Below are positions 34,679 through 44,474 of a stretch of DNA of 64,000 nt, piece by piece; position 1 is the first letter of the stretch, and every line of letters starts with the position of its first letter. The stretch lies in contig JBCBMZ010000001.1 of the NCBI GenBank assembly GCA_039822005.1, forward strand, positions 974,766-1,038,765. Reading direction: 5' to 3'. The position numbers and the translations under genes were made by a program. This DNA is from JBCBDX01 sp039822005. GTDB lineage: Bacteria; Pseudomonadota; Alphaproteobacteria; Rhizobiales; Rhizobiaceae. Under the pieces are notes generated by a model that saw nothing but the letters and a program-made list of their open reading frames with translations, searched no databases and had not been told where the DNA came from.

Positions 34679-35752
34679 ATGGCGAACGTAACCGATACAC
34701 AACCGATCAGCACTCCCGGCCGCGAGAAGATCTTTTCGGCAATTAACAAGGCTAGCGGTTGGCTCGATGCTTTGGGCTTTTCATGGCTCGTGCCGATCCT
34801 AAAAATGTTGGCTGGTGACAGCGTGAAGGAGCAATTGTCCGAGTTGCGCCGTTTGCTCTTGATCCCGTTACTTGGGATTGTCGGATTTATCCTGGCTTGG
34901 GGTGTTTTGGCACCACAGGTTCAAACGTCTTTGGGTGCCGTACCCGGCCCGGCGCAGGTTTGGGAACAGGCGGGTGCGCTTTGGGAAGATCACAAGCGTG
35001 AGCGCGAAAAAGCTGCCGCCTTTTATGAGCGTCAGGAAGGCCGGAACGCCAAGCTTGTAGAAGAAGGCAAGGAAGATCGCGTTAAATGGCGGACCTACAC
35101 CGGCAAGCCGACCTATCTCGATCAAATCGTGACATCGCTCTTTACCGTTGGCCTTGGCTTTTTGATCGCGACGATAATCGCCGTGCCACTCGGCATTGCC
35201 TCGGGCCTTTCCAAATCGTTTAACGGCGCGATCAATCCGCTTATCCAAATTTTTAAACCGGTGTCGCCGCTGGCTTGGCTTCCGATCGTGACGATGATCG
35301 TTTCCGCGACCTACGCGACACCTTATGACTGGCTGCCCAAGTCGCTGCTGATCTCCGCGATCACCGTCACGCTGTGTTCCATGTGGCCGACGCTCATCAA
35401 CACAGCGCTAGGTGTAGCTTCCGTTGACAAGGATCTCATGAATGTCGGCAAGGTTCTGCAACTACCAACTCACAAAACCATTACGCAGGTTGTTTTGCCA
35501 TCATCGTTGCCGCTGATTTTTACCGGCCTGCGTTTGTCGCTCGGTGTTGGTTGGATGGTTCTGATCGCCGCTGAAATGCTCGCGCAAAACCCGGGCCTAG
35601 GCAAATTCGTGTGGGATGAGTTCCAAAACGGTTCGTCTTCATCGTTGGCCAAAATCATGGTTGCGGTACTGACCATTGGTATCATCGGCTTCATGCTGGA
35701 CCGCGTCATGTACGCCCTGCAGCGCGCTTTCACCTTCTCTGCAAACCGCTGA
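34679..35752 (+). CDS. nrtB: nitrate ABC transporter permease
   Basis: A 357-residue inner-membrane permease of the NrtB/SsuC class. A soluble N-terminal region of about 60 residues precedes the first helix, and a charged stretch (EDHKREREKAAAFYERQEGRN) lies between helix 1 and the core. The permease core shows PVSPLAWLPIVTMIVSATYATP and LRLSLGVGWMVLIAAEMLA typical of nitrate and sulfonate permeases. ATG 34679 (MANVTD) was chosen over an upstream TTG inside the hairpin. The fused ATPase gene follows after 18 bp. Confidence 0.92.
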   Translation: MANVTDTQPISTPGREKIFSAINKASGWLDALGFSWLVPILKMLAGDSVKEQLSELRRLLLIPLLGIVGFILAWGVLAPQVQTSLGAVPGPAQVWEQAGALWEDHKREREKAAAFYERQEGRNAKLVEEGKEDRVKWRTYTGKPTYLDQIVTSLFTVGLGFLIATIIAVPLGIASGLSKSFNGAINPLIQIFKPVSPLAWLPIVTMIVSATYATPYDWLPKSLLISAITVTLCSMWPTLINTALGVASVDKDLMNVGKVLQLPTHKTITQVVLPSSLPLIFTGLRLSLGVGWMVLIAAEMLAQNPGLGKFVWDEFQNGSSSSLAKIMVAVLTIGIIGFMLDRVMYALQRAFTFSANR

Positions 35753-35770
35753 TTTCTTGGAGACCAGGCA

Positions 35771-37522
35771 ATGTCTTATCTCGAAGTATCCAACCTGTCG
35801 AAGAGTTACGGTGAAGGGGCAGACCGCACCGACGTCCTCAAGGACATCAATCTGAAAGTGGACGAAGGCGAGTTTATCGCCATCGTCGGGTTTTCGGGTT
35901 CCGGCAAAACCACTTTAATCTCCGCGCTTGCTGGCCTCCACAAAGGGGATAAAGGTGGCGTCATCTTCAAGGGCAAGGAGATCGATGGACCGGGTCCGGA
36001 ACGCGGTCTGGTATTTCAGTCTTACTCGTTGATGCCGTGGCTATCGGTAACCGGCAATGTCGCGCTGGCTGTTGACAGCGTGCACGGCAGGAAATCCAAA
36101 GCTGAGCGCAATACGATCATTGAGAAGTACATCGATATGGTAGGCCTCACGCCCGCTAAGGATCGCAAACCCGCTGAACTCTCCGGTGGCATGCGCCAGC
36201 GTGTTTCCGTGGCCCGTGCTCTTGCGATGCAGCCGGAGGTACTCTTGCTCGATGAGCCGCTCTCTGCGCTCGATGCGCTAACCCGCGCCAAATTGCAGGA
36301 TGAGTTTGCGGACATCTGCGAAAAGGAAAAGAAGACCATCATCCTCATCACCAATGATGTGGATGAGGCGATCCTTTTGGCCGACCGGATCATTCCGCTG
36401 ACGCCAGGCCCAAACGCCACTTTGGGCAAAAGTTTTGACGTCAATATTCCGCGTCCGCGTGATCGCGCCGAGATGAACCATGATGAGACTTTCATTCGCT
36501 TGCGCGGTGAGGTGACCAACTATTTGATGGAAATCGGATTGGAACGCGGCGCCGATGTCGAAAATGACATCGTTCTGCCAAACGTGGTTCCATTCACGGC
36601 AAAGAAGGACGAACTACCCGAGGCTTATGTGAAGGCGTCGGCTGCGCTGAACGAAGAGCGGTTCCTTGAATTTTCGCAGCTGAAGAAAGTCTACCCGACG
36701 CCGAAAGGGCCACTAACTGTTGTTGATGGCTTTGATTTGAAGATGAAGAAGGGTGAGTTCACCACGCTTATCGGCCACTCTGGATGTGGCAAGTCGACTG
36801 TTCTTTCCATGGTTGCGGGCCTCAACCCGATCACCGAGGGTGCGATCATCCTGGATGGAACACATATCACGCAGGCCGGCCCTGATCGCGCGGTGGTGTT
36901 CCAAGCGCCATCCTTGATGCCGTGGCTGACGGCCTACCAGAACGTCGCGCTTGGCGTTGACCGCGTTTACCCGGATGCCACCAGGCAAGAGCGAAAAGAC
37001 GTCGTTGAATACTACCTGTCGCGCGTTGGCCTTGCCGATGCCATGCACAAGGCGGCCGCTGATCTGTCGAACGGCATGAAGCAACGTGTGGGTATCGCCC
37101 GCGCATTTGCGTTGTCGCCGAAACTGCTACTGCTTGATGAGCCGTTCGGCATGCTGGACTCTCTGACCCGCTGGGAGCTTCAGGATGTTCTCATGGATGT
37201 ATGGAAGCGCACGCAAGTGACGGCCATTTGCGTGACACATGACGTGGATGAAGCGATCTTGTTGGCCGACCGCGTTGTCATGATGTCGAACGGTCCGAAT
37301 GCCAAAATCGGCAACATAATGGATGTTGATCTGCCGCGCCCGCGTTCCCGCAAGGCGTTGCTCGACCATGCAGATTACTATGCGTACCGCGAAGAGCTGC
37401 TCGAGTTCCTGGAAGCTTATGAGGGTGGCGCTGATCCGTCTGAAGAGCAGCTGCAAGCTATTAAGGAACGCCGCGCCGCGCGTATCGCACGTCAAACCAA
37501 AACACTGCAAGCGGCGGAGTGA
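35771..37522 (+). CDS. nitrate ABC transporter, two ATPase domains fused in one protein
   Basis: A 583-residue protein with two complete ATPase domains, equivalent to NrtC-NrtD ATPases joined end to end. Domain 1 (about 1-270): Walker A GFSGSGKTT, signature LSGGMRQR, Walker B VLLLDEP. Domain 2 (about 295-555): GHSGCGKST, LSNGMKQR, LLLLDEP. The switch His is present in domain 2 (VTHDVDEA) but is Asn in domain 1 (ITNDVDEA), so the two sites are not equivalent. Cyanobacterial NrtC instead joins one ATPase to an NrtA-like domain. It is followed by nirB after 4 bp. Confidence 0.92.
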   Translation: MSYLEVSNLSKSYGEGADRTDVLKDINLKVDEGEFIAIVGFSGSGKTTLISALAGLHKGDKGGVIFKGKEIDGPGPERGLVFQSYSLMPWLSVTGNVALAVDSVHGRKSKAERNTIIEKYIDMVGLTPAKDRKPAELSGGMRQRVSVARALAMQPEVLLLDEPLSALDALTRAKLQDEFADICEKEKKTIILITNDVDEAILLADRIIPLTPGPNATLGKSFDVNIPRPRDRAEMNHDETFIRLRGEVTNYLMEIGLERGADVENDIVLPNVVPFTAKKDELPEAYVKASAALNEERFLEFSQLKKVYPTPKGPLTVVDGFDLKMKKGEFTTLIGHSGCGKSTVLSMVAGLNPITEGAIILDGTHITQAGPDRAVVFQAPSLMPWLTAYQNVALGVDRVYPDATRQERKDVVEYYLSRVGLADAMHKAAADLSNGMKQRVGIARAFALSPKLLLLDEPFGMLDSLTRWELQDVLMDVWKRTQVTAICVTHDVDEAILLADRVVMMSNGPNAKIGNIMDVDLPRPRSRKALLDHADYYAYREELLEFLEAYEGGADPSEEQLQAIKERRAARIARQTKTLQAAE

Positions 37523-37526
37523 CGAG

Positions 37527-39983
37527 ATGAGTGAGAAACAAAAACTCGTCGTCATCGGCAACGGCATGGCACCGGGTAGAATGCTGGAGCATCTGTTCGA
37601 CATTGAAGTCGATGCGTTTGATGTAACGATTTTCAACGCGGAACCACGCGTCAACTACAACCGCCTGATGCTTTCACCGGTTCTGTCTGGCGAGAAAGCC
37701 TATGCAGATATCATCACTCATGATGATGACTGGTATTCTCAGCACGGTGTCACGTTGCACAAATCAGCCAAGATCGTTGAGATCGATCGGTCAGCCAAGA
37801 CTGTGACTTGCGAGCACGGCACAACGACGCGCTATGACAAGCTGGTCATTGCCACAGGTTCGAACCCCTTCATCATTCCGGTGCCGGGCCATGAACTTGA
37901 TGGCGTTTTGACCTACCGCGATCTCGATGATGTTGAGCGCATGATTGAGGTTGCGGAGGATAAGGGCCATGCCGTCGTCATTGGCGGTGGCTTGCTTGGT
38001 CTTGAAGCGGCAGCTGGCCTGAAGGCGCAAGGGATGGGCGTGACGGTGTTGCACCTGATGCCCACTTTGATGGAGCGACAGCTTGATACCGCTGCCGGCT
38101 ATTTGCTTGAAAAAGCCTTTGAAGATTTGGGCATCAGCGTGATGACCAAGGCCAACACCAAGCAAATCCTGGGGCATGACGGGAAGGTCGTTGGCGTAGA
38201 GCTGGAAGACGGTACCCGCATTGATGCCTGCATGGTTGTCATGGCGGTCGGCATTCGCCCCTCTACCGCGCTGGCCAAGGAAGCCGACTTTGCCGTCAAT
38301 CGCGGCATCGTTGTCTCAGACAGCATGTTGACCAATGATCCGGACGTTTTCGCGCTCGGCGAATGTGTGGAACACCGTGGCATGTGCTACGGGTTGGTGG
38401 CACCGCTCTATGAGATGGCGCAGGTCATCGCAAAGCAACTGACCGGCTCGGCAGATGCCAGCTATGAGGGTTCCGTCACGGCGACGAAACTCAAAGTCAC
38501 CGGCATTGATCTTTATTCTGCCGGTGATTTTGCCGAGGCTGATGACCGCGAAGAGATCGTGCTGCGCGATGCGGCAGCAGGCGTCTACAAGCGCCTCGTG
38601 CTGAAAGACGACAAGATCATCGGCGCGGTCCTGTATGGCGATACCGCCGACGGGCCCTGGTTCTTCGACATGCTCAAAAAGGGTGCCGACGTTTCGGAAA
38701 TGCGCGACACGCTGATTTTCGGACAGGCCTACCAGGGGGGTGAACCGCTGGACCCTATGGCGGCCGTTGCAGCATTGCCCGATGACGCAGAAATCTGCGG
38801 CTGCAACGGTGTCTGTAAGGGGACGATTGTCTCTGCCATCGGCGAAAAAGGACTGACCAACCTAGATAATGTGCGCGCTCACACCAAAGCGTCTGCGTCA
38901 TGCGGCACCTGCACCGGCTTGGTTGAGCAACTGCTCGGCCTCACGCTCGGTGACGCTTACAATCCGGCAGCGATCACTCCAATGTGCGGATGCACGGATT
39001 TGGGCCACTCCGATGTGCGCCGCCTGATCAAGGCCAAGGGTCTGAAATCCATTCCAGAAGTGATGCAGGAGCTGGAATGGAAAACGTCTTGCGGCTGCGC
39101 CAAGTGTCGGCCGGCCCTGAACTACTATCTCGTTTGTGACTGGCCGGATGAATATGCGGATGATTATCAGTCGCGATTCATCAATGAGCGTGTGCACGCG
39201 AACATCCAAAAAGACGGAACCTATTCTGTAGTCCCGCGCATGTGGGGCGGGGTGACATCCTCATCCGAACTGCGCGCGATTGCCGATGTGGTCGACAAGT
39301 TCGACATCCCGACGGTCAAGGTGACAGGGGGTCAGCGCATCGACATGCTCGGCATCAAAAAAGAAGACTTGCCGGATGTTTGGGCCGATCTCGGCAAAGC
39401 CGGTTTCGTATCCGGTCAAGCTTACGCTAAGGGTCTGCGCACGGTGAAAACCTGCGTCGGGACGGATTGGTGCCGCTTTGGTACCCAGGATTCCACCGGC
39501 CTTGGCATCAAGCTCGAAAAATTCATGTGGGGGTCTTGGACACCTGCAAAGCTGAAGATGGCCGTCTCCGGTTGCCCGCGCAACTGCGCTGAAGCGACCT
39601 GCAAGGACATAGGCGTTGTGTGTGTCGACAGCGGCTATGAAATCCATTTTGCCGGTGCTGCCGGTCTTGACATCAAGGGAACAGAAATCCTCGGCAGTGT
39701 TACCACCGAAGATGAGGTGATGGAGCATGTGGTCGCGCTCGCGCAGATGTATCGTGAGCAAGGCCACTATCTGGAGCGCATCTACAAATGGGCCAAGCGC
39801 ATCGGCTATGACGAGATAAGACGTCAGATCATGAACGATCCTGACGCGCGCAAAGCCTATTATGAACGCTTTGTCTTTTCTCAACAGTTCGCACAGGTGG
39901 ACCCTTGGAACGAGCGTGTATCTGGCAAGGACAAGCACGAGTTCAAGCCAATGGCGACGCTCTCCTTGGAGGCGGCTGAATGA
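37527..39983 (+). CDS. nirB: nitrite reductase [NAD(P)H] large subunit
   Basis: An 818-residue cytoplasmic siroheme enzyme that reduces nitrite to ammonium with NAD(P)H. Order: FAD/NAD domain starting VVIGNGMAPGRML, a BFD-type [2Fe-2S] region (CGCNGVCKGT, CGTCTG), a second cysteine cluster (CGCAKC), then the nitrite/sulfite reductase repeats with siroheme/4Fe-4S cysteines in TCVGTDWCRFG and GCPRNCAEATC. The ATG at 37527 was chosen because it begins the FAD domain; the frame is open upstream inside the ATPase gene. It overlaps nirD by 4 bp. Confidence 0.95.
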   Translation: MSEKQKLVVIGNGMAPGRMLEHLFDIEVDAFDVTIFNAEPRVNYNRLMLSPVLSGEKAYADIITHDDDWYSQHGVTLHKSAKIVEIDRSAKTVTCEHGTTTRYDKLVIATGSNPFIIPVPGHELDGVLTYRDLDDVERMIEVAEDKGHAVVIGGGLLGLEAAAGLKAQGMGVTVLHLMPTLMERQLDTAAGYLLEKAFEDLGISVMTKANTKQILGHDGKVVGVELEDGTRIDACMVVMAVGIRPSTALAKEADFAVNRGIVVSDSMLTNDPDVFALGECVEHRGMCYGLVAPLYEMAQVIAKQLTGSADASYEGSVTATKLKVTGIDLYSAGDFAEADDREEIVLRDAAAGVYKRLVLKDDKIIGAVLYGDTADGPWFFDMLKKGADVSEMRDTLIFGQAYQGGEPLDPMAAVAALPDDAEICGCNGVCKGTIVSAIGEKGLTNLDNVRAHTKASASCGTCTGLVEQLLGLTLGDAYNPAAITPMCGCTDLGHSDVRRLIKAKGLKSIPEVMQELEWKTSCGCAKCRPALNYYLVCDWPDEYADDYQSRFINERVHANIQKDGTYSVVPRMWGGVTSSSELRAIADVVDKFDIPTVKVTGGQRIDMLGIKKEDLPDVWADLGKAGFVSGQAYAKGLRTVKTCVGTDWCRFGTQDSTGLGIKLEKFMWGSWTPAKLKMAVSGCPRNCAEATCKDIGVVCVDSGYEIHFAGAAGLDIKGTEILGSVTTEDEVMEHVVALAQMYREQGHYLERIYKWAKRIGYDEIRRQIMNDPDARKAYYERFVFSQQFAQVDPWNERVSGKDKHEFKPMATLSLEAAE

Positions 39984-40300
39984 ACGCGTTGACAACAAAT
40001 TGGGTGGCTGTGGGCTTATTGACAGACATTCCAAGACGAGGTGCGCGGTGTGTGAAGAACGGTGATATGACTATCGCTATCTTTCGCACCAGCGATGATC
40101 GGGTTTTTGCGCTGGAGGACAAGTGCCCGCATAAGCAAGGCCCGCTCAGCCAGGGCATTGTGCATGATGGATGCGTGACGTGTCCGTTGCACAATTGGGT
40201 CATTTCACTTGAAACCGGTCTGGCTCAAGGGGCTGATGAAGGCGAAACCCCATCATTTCCGGTCAAGCTGGATGGCGAAACGGTACTGTTGGGTTTGTGA
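39980..40300 (+). CDS. nirD: nitrite reductase small subunit
   Basis: A 106-residue Rieske-fold protein, partner of NirB. The sequence DKCPHKQGPLS and TCPLHNWVISL keeps the Cys-His / Cys-His positions of a Rieske [2Fe-2S] site, so unlike enteric NirD it could bind a cluster. It starts within the ATGA overlap with nirB, and its stop overlaps the next start as TGATG. Confidence 0.93.
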   Translation: MNALTTNWVAVGLLTDIPRRGARCVKNGDMTIAIFRTSDDRVFALEDKCPHKQGPLSQGIVHDGCVTCPLHNWVISLETGLAQGADEGETPSFPVKLDGETVLLGL

Positions 40301-42948
40301 TGGGAGAAGGGGTGAAGACTACTTGCCCCTATTGTGGTGTCGGCTGCGGTGTCATTGCGACGACGCATCCCGATGGTGGCGTTGGTATTCATGGTGATGC
40401 AGATCATACGGCCAACTATGGCCGTCTATGTTCCAAAGGATCAGCGCTTGGCGAAACCGTCGATCTGGATGGTCGGCTGCTTTATCCGGAAATTTACGGA
40501 GATCGTAGCAGTTGGGACAAGTCACTCGATCTTGTGGCTGACAGGTTCAAGCAGACCATCGCGGAACACGGGCCGGACAGTGTTGCGTTTTATGTCTCAG
40601 GCCAAATACTGACGGAAGACTATTACGTTGCCAACAAGCTGATGAAAGGCTTCATTGGTTCCGGTAATATCGATACGAACTCCCGCCTTTGCATGGCCTC
40701 TTCCGTCGCCGGTCATCGGAGGGCGTTCGGGACAGATACAGTGCCGGGCACCTATGAGGATTTGGAGCTGGCCGATGTGATTGTGCTGGTTGGCTCCAAT
40801 CTATTGTGGTGCCATCCGGTGCTTTACCAGCGTATTGCCGCAGCCAAAGCCAAACGCCCCAACATGCGCATTGTCTTGATTGATCCGCGCCGCACCAAGA
40901 CCGCCGATCTTGCGGACATGCATCTTGCCATTGAGCCGGACAGCGATTCCACCTTGTTTGCCGGCCTGCTCAAATGGATTGCCGACCATGGTGGTGTTGA
41001 GGCCGATTGGGTTGAGGCCAATACCAGCGGATTGAGTGCTGTGCTGGCTCGAACACATGATTTGTCGTTGGAGGCGGTTGCGCAAGCAACAGGACTTTAC
41101 CTTGAAGAATTAGAGCAGTTTTACGCGCTTTGGTTGGATCGCGAGAAAGTGGTTACGGCCTATAGCCAAGGCGTCAACCAATCAGCTGGTGGTACCGACA
41201 AGGTCAATGCGATCATCAATTGTCATTTGGCCACGGCGCGCATCGGCAAACCGGGCATGGGACCGTTCTCGCTGACCGGTCAGCCCAACGCGATGGGTGG
41301 TCGTGAGACCGGCGGTTTGGCTAATATGCTTGCCGCGCACATGGATATTGAAAACCCGGTTCATCATGACCGTATTGCGCGCTTCTGGGACGCGCCAAGC
41401 TTGACCGAAAGTCAGGGTTTAAAGGCCGTCGACATGTTTCAGGCGGTCGGGGATGGCCGGATCAAGGCACTTTGGGTCATGGCGACCAATCCGGTCGTCT
41501 CGATGCCCGATGCCGGTGCCGTTGAGGCGGCCATCGCCAATTGTCCCTTTGTGGTCGTTTCCGATATCATGGCCGAAACCGATACAGTCCGACACGCGCA
41601 TGTGAAACTGCCGTCGCTGGGCTGGGGCGAAAAGGACGGGACGGTCACCAATTCCGAGCGCCGCGTATCACGCCAGCGTGCCTTCTTGCCAACGCCGGGC
41701 GAGGCACAAGCTGACTGGTGGCAGATGGCCGAAGTTGGCAAGCGCATGGGCTGGGCTGACGCTTTTGACTATCCTGACGCAGCATCGATCTTCCGCGAGT
41801 TTGCCAAACTCACCGCTTTTGAAAATGATGATGACCGCGATCTGAACCTTGGAGCCCTGAGTAATCTGGCCCCTGGGGCCTATGAGAAACTCCCATCGTT
41901 CCAATGGCCGCAAATCGGCACATTCGATCCATCAAAACAAACCCGCTTTTTCGCGAATGGCCAATTCTACACGCCAAACCGCAAAGCTCGCTTTGTTTCG
42001 ACTACCGCGTTGGAGGCCAAGAAAGGTAACGATACGATGCGGTTGAACACCGGTCGCGTGCGCGATCATTGGCACACTATGACACGCACGGCGAAGTCGG
42101 ATCGATTGAACGCACATATGTCGGAGCCTCATTGTGAATTGAATCCGGTCGACGCATTGCGTCTTGGCATCAAGGATGCTCACCTGGTCAAGATAGAGGG
42201 CCGCGGTGAAACCATCATCGTGCGCGCGCTGATCAGCACAGATCAGCGTGAAAGCAATGTTTTTGTGCCGATGCATTGGAATGATCAATTTGCTTCCGCA
42301 GGTCGCGTCGACAAATTGGTCGCTCCACAGACTGATCCATTTTCCGGCCAACCGGCGCTCAAGGGTTCAGATGTATGTGTTGAACGCGCTTCGATGGCCG
42401 CGCATGGTTTCCTCGTTTCGCGAGCGCGGCCGGTGCCCGTGGGCCTTGATTATTGGGCGCTGGCCAAGACCAAAGGCGGTTGGCGCCTCGAGTTCGCGCT
42501 GGCAGACTTGCCAAATGATCCGCAGGCCTACCTGACGGGTCTATTTGCCGGTGATGGCGCCGCGCTGAGCGCCAACGACAAACATCGCGGCTTTTGGCGC
42601 GCGGCCCAGTTTGACGGCGAGGAGCTTTTGTCAGCGGTCTATCTGTCCTGCGTACCGGTGGAAGTGTCACGGACATGGGTTTCGGGGCTCTTTGAAAAAT
42701 CCTTTCCGACCTTGAAAGAGCGCTGGCGTGTACTGGCCGGACGGCCTGCCGCCGACATGCCGGATAAGGGCGCAATCGTCTGTTCGTGTATGTCGGTTGG
42801 TGTCAATGAGATTGCAGGCGCGGTCCGCGCTGGCTGCCATTCAGTGGAGGCGGTTGGGCAGTCCACCAGCGCAGGCATCAATTGCGGTTCGTGCAAGGCC
42901 GAAATCACGGAGATTATCAATGCGCATCGTCTCATCGCAGCGGAGTGA
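40300..42948 (+). CDS. nasA: assimilatory nitrate reductase catalytic subunit
   Basis: An 882-residue molybdopterin enzyme that reduces nitrate to nitrite in the cytoplasm. The N-terminal CPYCGVGCG binds a 4Fe-4S cluster. A Mo-bis-MGD core follows, with SRLCMASSVAG carrying the likely Mo-ligand Cys, and the C-terminal MGD-binding domain ends near residue 690. The final 60 residues (CSCMSVGVNEI ... NCGSCKAEI) form a BFD-like [2Fe-2S] domain, as in Klebsiella-type NasA. It overlaps nirD by one base and cysG by 29 bp. The cofactor genes mobAB and moeA are at the right end of the window. Confidence 0.94.
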   Translation: MGEGVKTTCPYCGVGCGVIATTHPDGGVGIHGDADHTANYGRLCSKGSALGETVDLDGRLLYPEIYGDRSSWDKSLDLVADRFKQTIAEHGPDSVAFYVSGQILTEDYYVANKLMKGFIGSGNIDTNSRLCMASSVAGHRRAFGTDTVPGTYEDLELADVIVLVGSNLLWCHPVLYQRIAAAKAKRPNMRIVLIDPRRTKTADLADMHLAIEPDSDSTLFAGLLKWIADHGGVEADWVEANTSGLSAVLARTHDLSLEAVAQATGLYLEELEQFYALWLDREKVVTAYSQGVNQSAGGTDKVNAIINCHLATARIGKPGMGPFSLTGQPNAMGGRETGGLANMLAAHMDIENPVHHDRIARFWDAPSLTESQGLKAVDMFQAVGDGRIKALWVMATNPVVSMPDAGAVEAAIANCPFVVVSDIMAETDTVRHAHVKLPSLGWGEKDGTVTNSERRVSRQRAFLPTPGEAQADWWQMAEVGKRMGWADAFDYPDAASIFREFAKLTAFENDDDRDLNLGALSNLAPGAYEKLPSFQWPQIGTFDPSKQTRFFANGQFYTPNRKARFVSTTALEAKKGNDTMRLNTGRVRDHWHTMTRTAKSDRLNAHMSEPHCELNPVDALRLGIKDAHLVKIEGRGETIIVRALISTDQRESNVFVPMHWNDQFASAGRVDKLVAPQTDPFSGQPALKGSDVCVERASMAAHGFLVSRARPVPVGLDYWALAKTKGGWRLEFALADLPNDPQAYLTGLFAGDGAALSANDKHRGFWRAAQFDGEELLSAVYLSCVPVEVSRTWVSGLFEKSFPTLKERWRVLAGRPAADMPDKGAIVCSCMSVGVNEIAGAVRAGCHSVEAVGQSTSAGINCGSCKAEITEIINAHRLIAAE

Positions 42949-44413
42949 AAAGCCGCGCCGCGCGCGCGGGCAACAAGAGCGCATCGGGGAACTGGCTGTT
43001 TTGCCGGTTTTTTACAAACTGCGCGGCAAGAAGGTATTGATGGCGGGCGGCACCGATGCGGCGGCTTGGAAAGCGCACCTTCTTGCTGCAGCCGGCGCTT
43101 TTGTCGAACTCTACGCGACGGAGCTTGATCCGGCCTTTCACGAATTGCTCGACGAAAACCACTATCGATGGCATCAGCGGCCTTGGGCTGCCGAAAGTTT
43201 TGAAGGCGCGCAAATTGCGATTGCGGACGCGCAAACCGACGGGGAAGCGCAGGCGTTTTATTGTGCCGCGCGCGCGGCTCGTGTCCCGGTCAATGTGATC
43301 GACAAGCCCGCTTATTGCGAATTCCAGTTCGGATCTATCGTGAACCGTTCACCTGTTGTCGTCGGGATTTCAACAGACGGTGCCGCGCCGATTTTTGGCC
43401 AGGCGATCCGCCGCCGTATCGAAACTCTGTTGCCCAGGTCATTGCAAAGTTGGGCTGAGATGGCGCGCGATGTGCGTAACGCTATCAACAATCAGCTTAA
43501 ACCGGGGCCTCAGCGCCGTGCGTTCTGGGAGCGGTTCGTTGATCGCGCCTTCTCCCACCATGTGCTTGCTGAAACGCGCAGTGAACTGCTTGATGACAGT
43601 GCTCGCATTGCGAATACACCGACAGCGCAGATGGGCCGTGTGACGCTGGTTGGCGCAGGGCCCGGAGATGCCGAACTCCTGACGCTCAAGGCTGTGCGTG
43701 CGCTTCAGGCGGCTGATGTAATCTTGTTCGATGATCTTGTCTCGAACGATGTTTTGGAGCTGGCACGCCGCGAAGCCAAGCGCATGATGGTCGGCAAGCG
43801 TGGTGGCCGCGAGAGCTGCCGCCAAGAAGACATCAACGACACGATGGTGTCTCTTGCCAAGGCTGGAAAACACGTGGTGCGCCTCAAAGGCGGAGATCCG
43901 ATGGTCTTTGGCCGTGCGGGTGAAGAGATCAGCCGACTGCGAGACGAAAATATCGCCTTCTCGGTTGTGCCAGGTATTACCTCGGCGCTCGCTTTTGCAG
44001 CACAGTTGGGGGTTTCACTCACGCACCGCGATCATGCGCAATCGGTTCGGTTTGTCACCGGACACAGCCGAAAGGGCGAATTACCGGAGGACATCAATTG
44101 GTCAGCGGTTGCCGACGAAACGACGACCACGATTTTCTATATGGGTAAGCGCACGGCGTCGAAAATTCGAGACCGTTTGCTGGCAGAAGGTATGCCTGAA
44201 ACGACACCCATTTCGGTGGTATCTGGTTTGTGTCGATCTGGCGAAGCTCGCTGGGCAGGCCAGCTGGACGATATTGAAACGGGTATAGCGGCGATTAATC
44301 CTGGCGAACCGGTCCTGATCGGTGTTGGCGATGTATTTGGCGCTGTCCAGCTGCAGCAAAGCACAGCCGATCAGAGTTTGCCGGCTTTGGAACAAATGGC
44401 GGGATTGCGTTAG
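42920..44413 (+). CDS. cysG: siroheme synthase
   Basis: A 497-residue multifunctional enzyme that makes siroheme, the NirB cofactor. The N-terminal third is the precorrin-2 dehydrogenase/ferrochelatase part, although its nucleotide-binding motif reads VLMAGGTDAAAWK, with no GxGxxA-type glycine pattern. The C-terminal 260 residues are the uroporphyrinogen-III methyltransferase with VTLVGAGPGDAELLTLKA and VVPGITSALAFAAQLG. The ATG at 42920 lies inside nasA, 29 bp before its stop. It closes the nitrate operon. Confidence 0.92.
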   Translation: MRIVSSQRSEKPRRARGQQERIGELAVLPVFYKLRGKKVLMAGGTDAAAWKAHLLAAAGAFVELYATELDPAFHELLDENHYRWHQRPWAAESFEGAQIAIADAQTDGEAQAFYCAARAARVPVNVIDKPAYCEFQFGSIVNRSPVVVGISTDGAAPIFGQAIRRRIETLLPRSLQSWAEMARDVRNAINNQLKPGPQRRAFWERFVDRAFSHHVLAETRSELLDDSARIANTPTAQMGRVTLVGAGPGDAELLTLKAVRALQAADVILFDDLVSNDVLELARREAKRMMVGKRGGRESCRQEDINDTMVSLAKAGKHVVRLKGGDPMVFGRAGEEISRLRDENIAFSVVPGITSALAFAAQLGVSLTHRDHAQSVRFVTGHSRKGELPEDINWSAVADETTTTIFYMGKRTASKIRDRLLAEGMPETTPISVVSGLCRSGEARWAGQLDDIETGIAAINPGEPVLIGVGDVFGAVQLQQSTADQSLPALEQMAGLR

Positions 44414-44474
44414 CCCAAGCTGGCCTGATACTTCCACACGTCTGGCATCTGCCAGTTTTGAGGGAGGATTTGTG

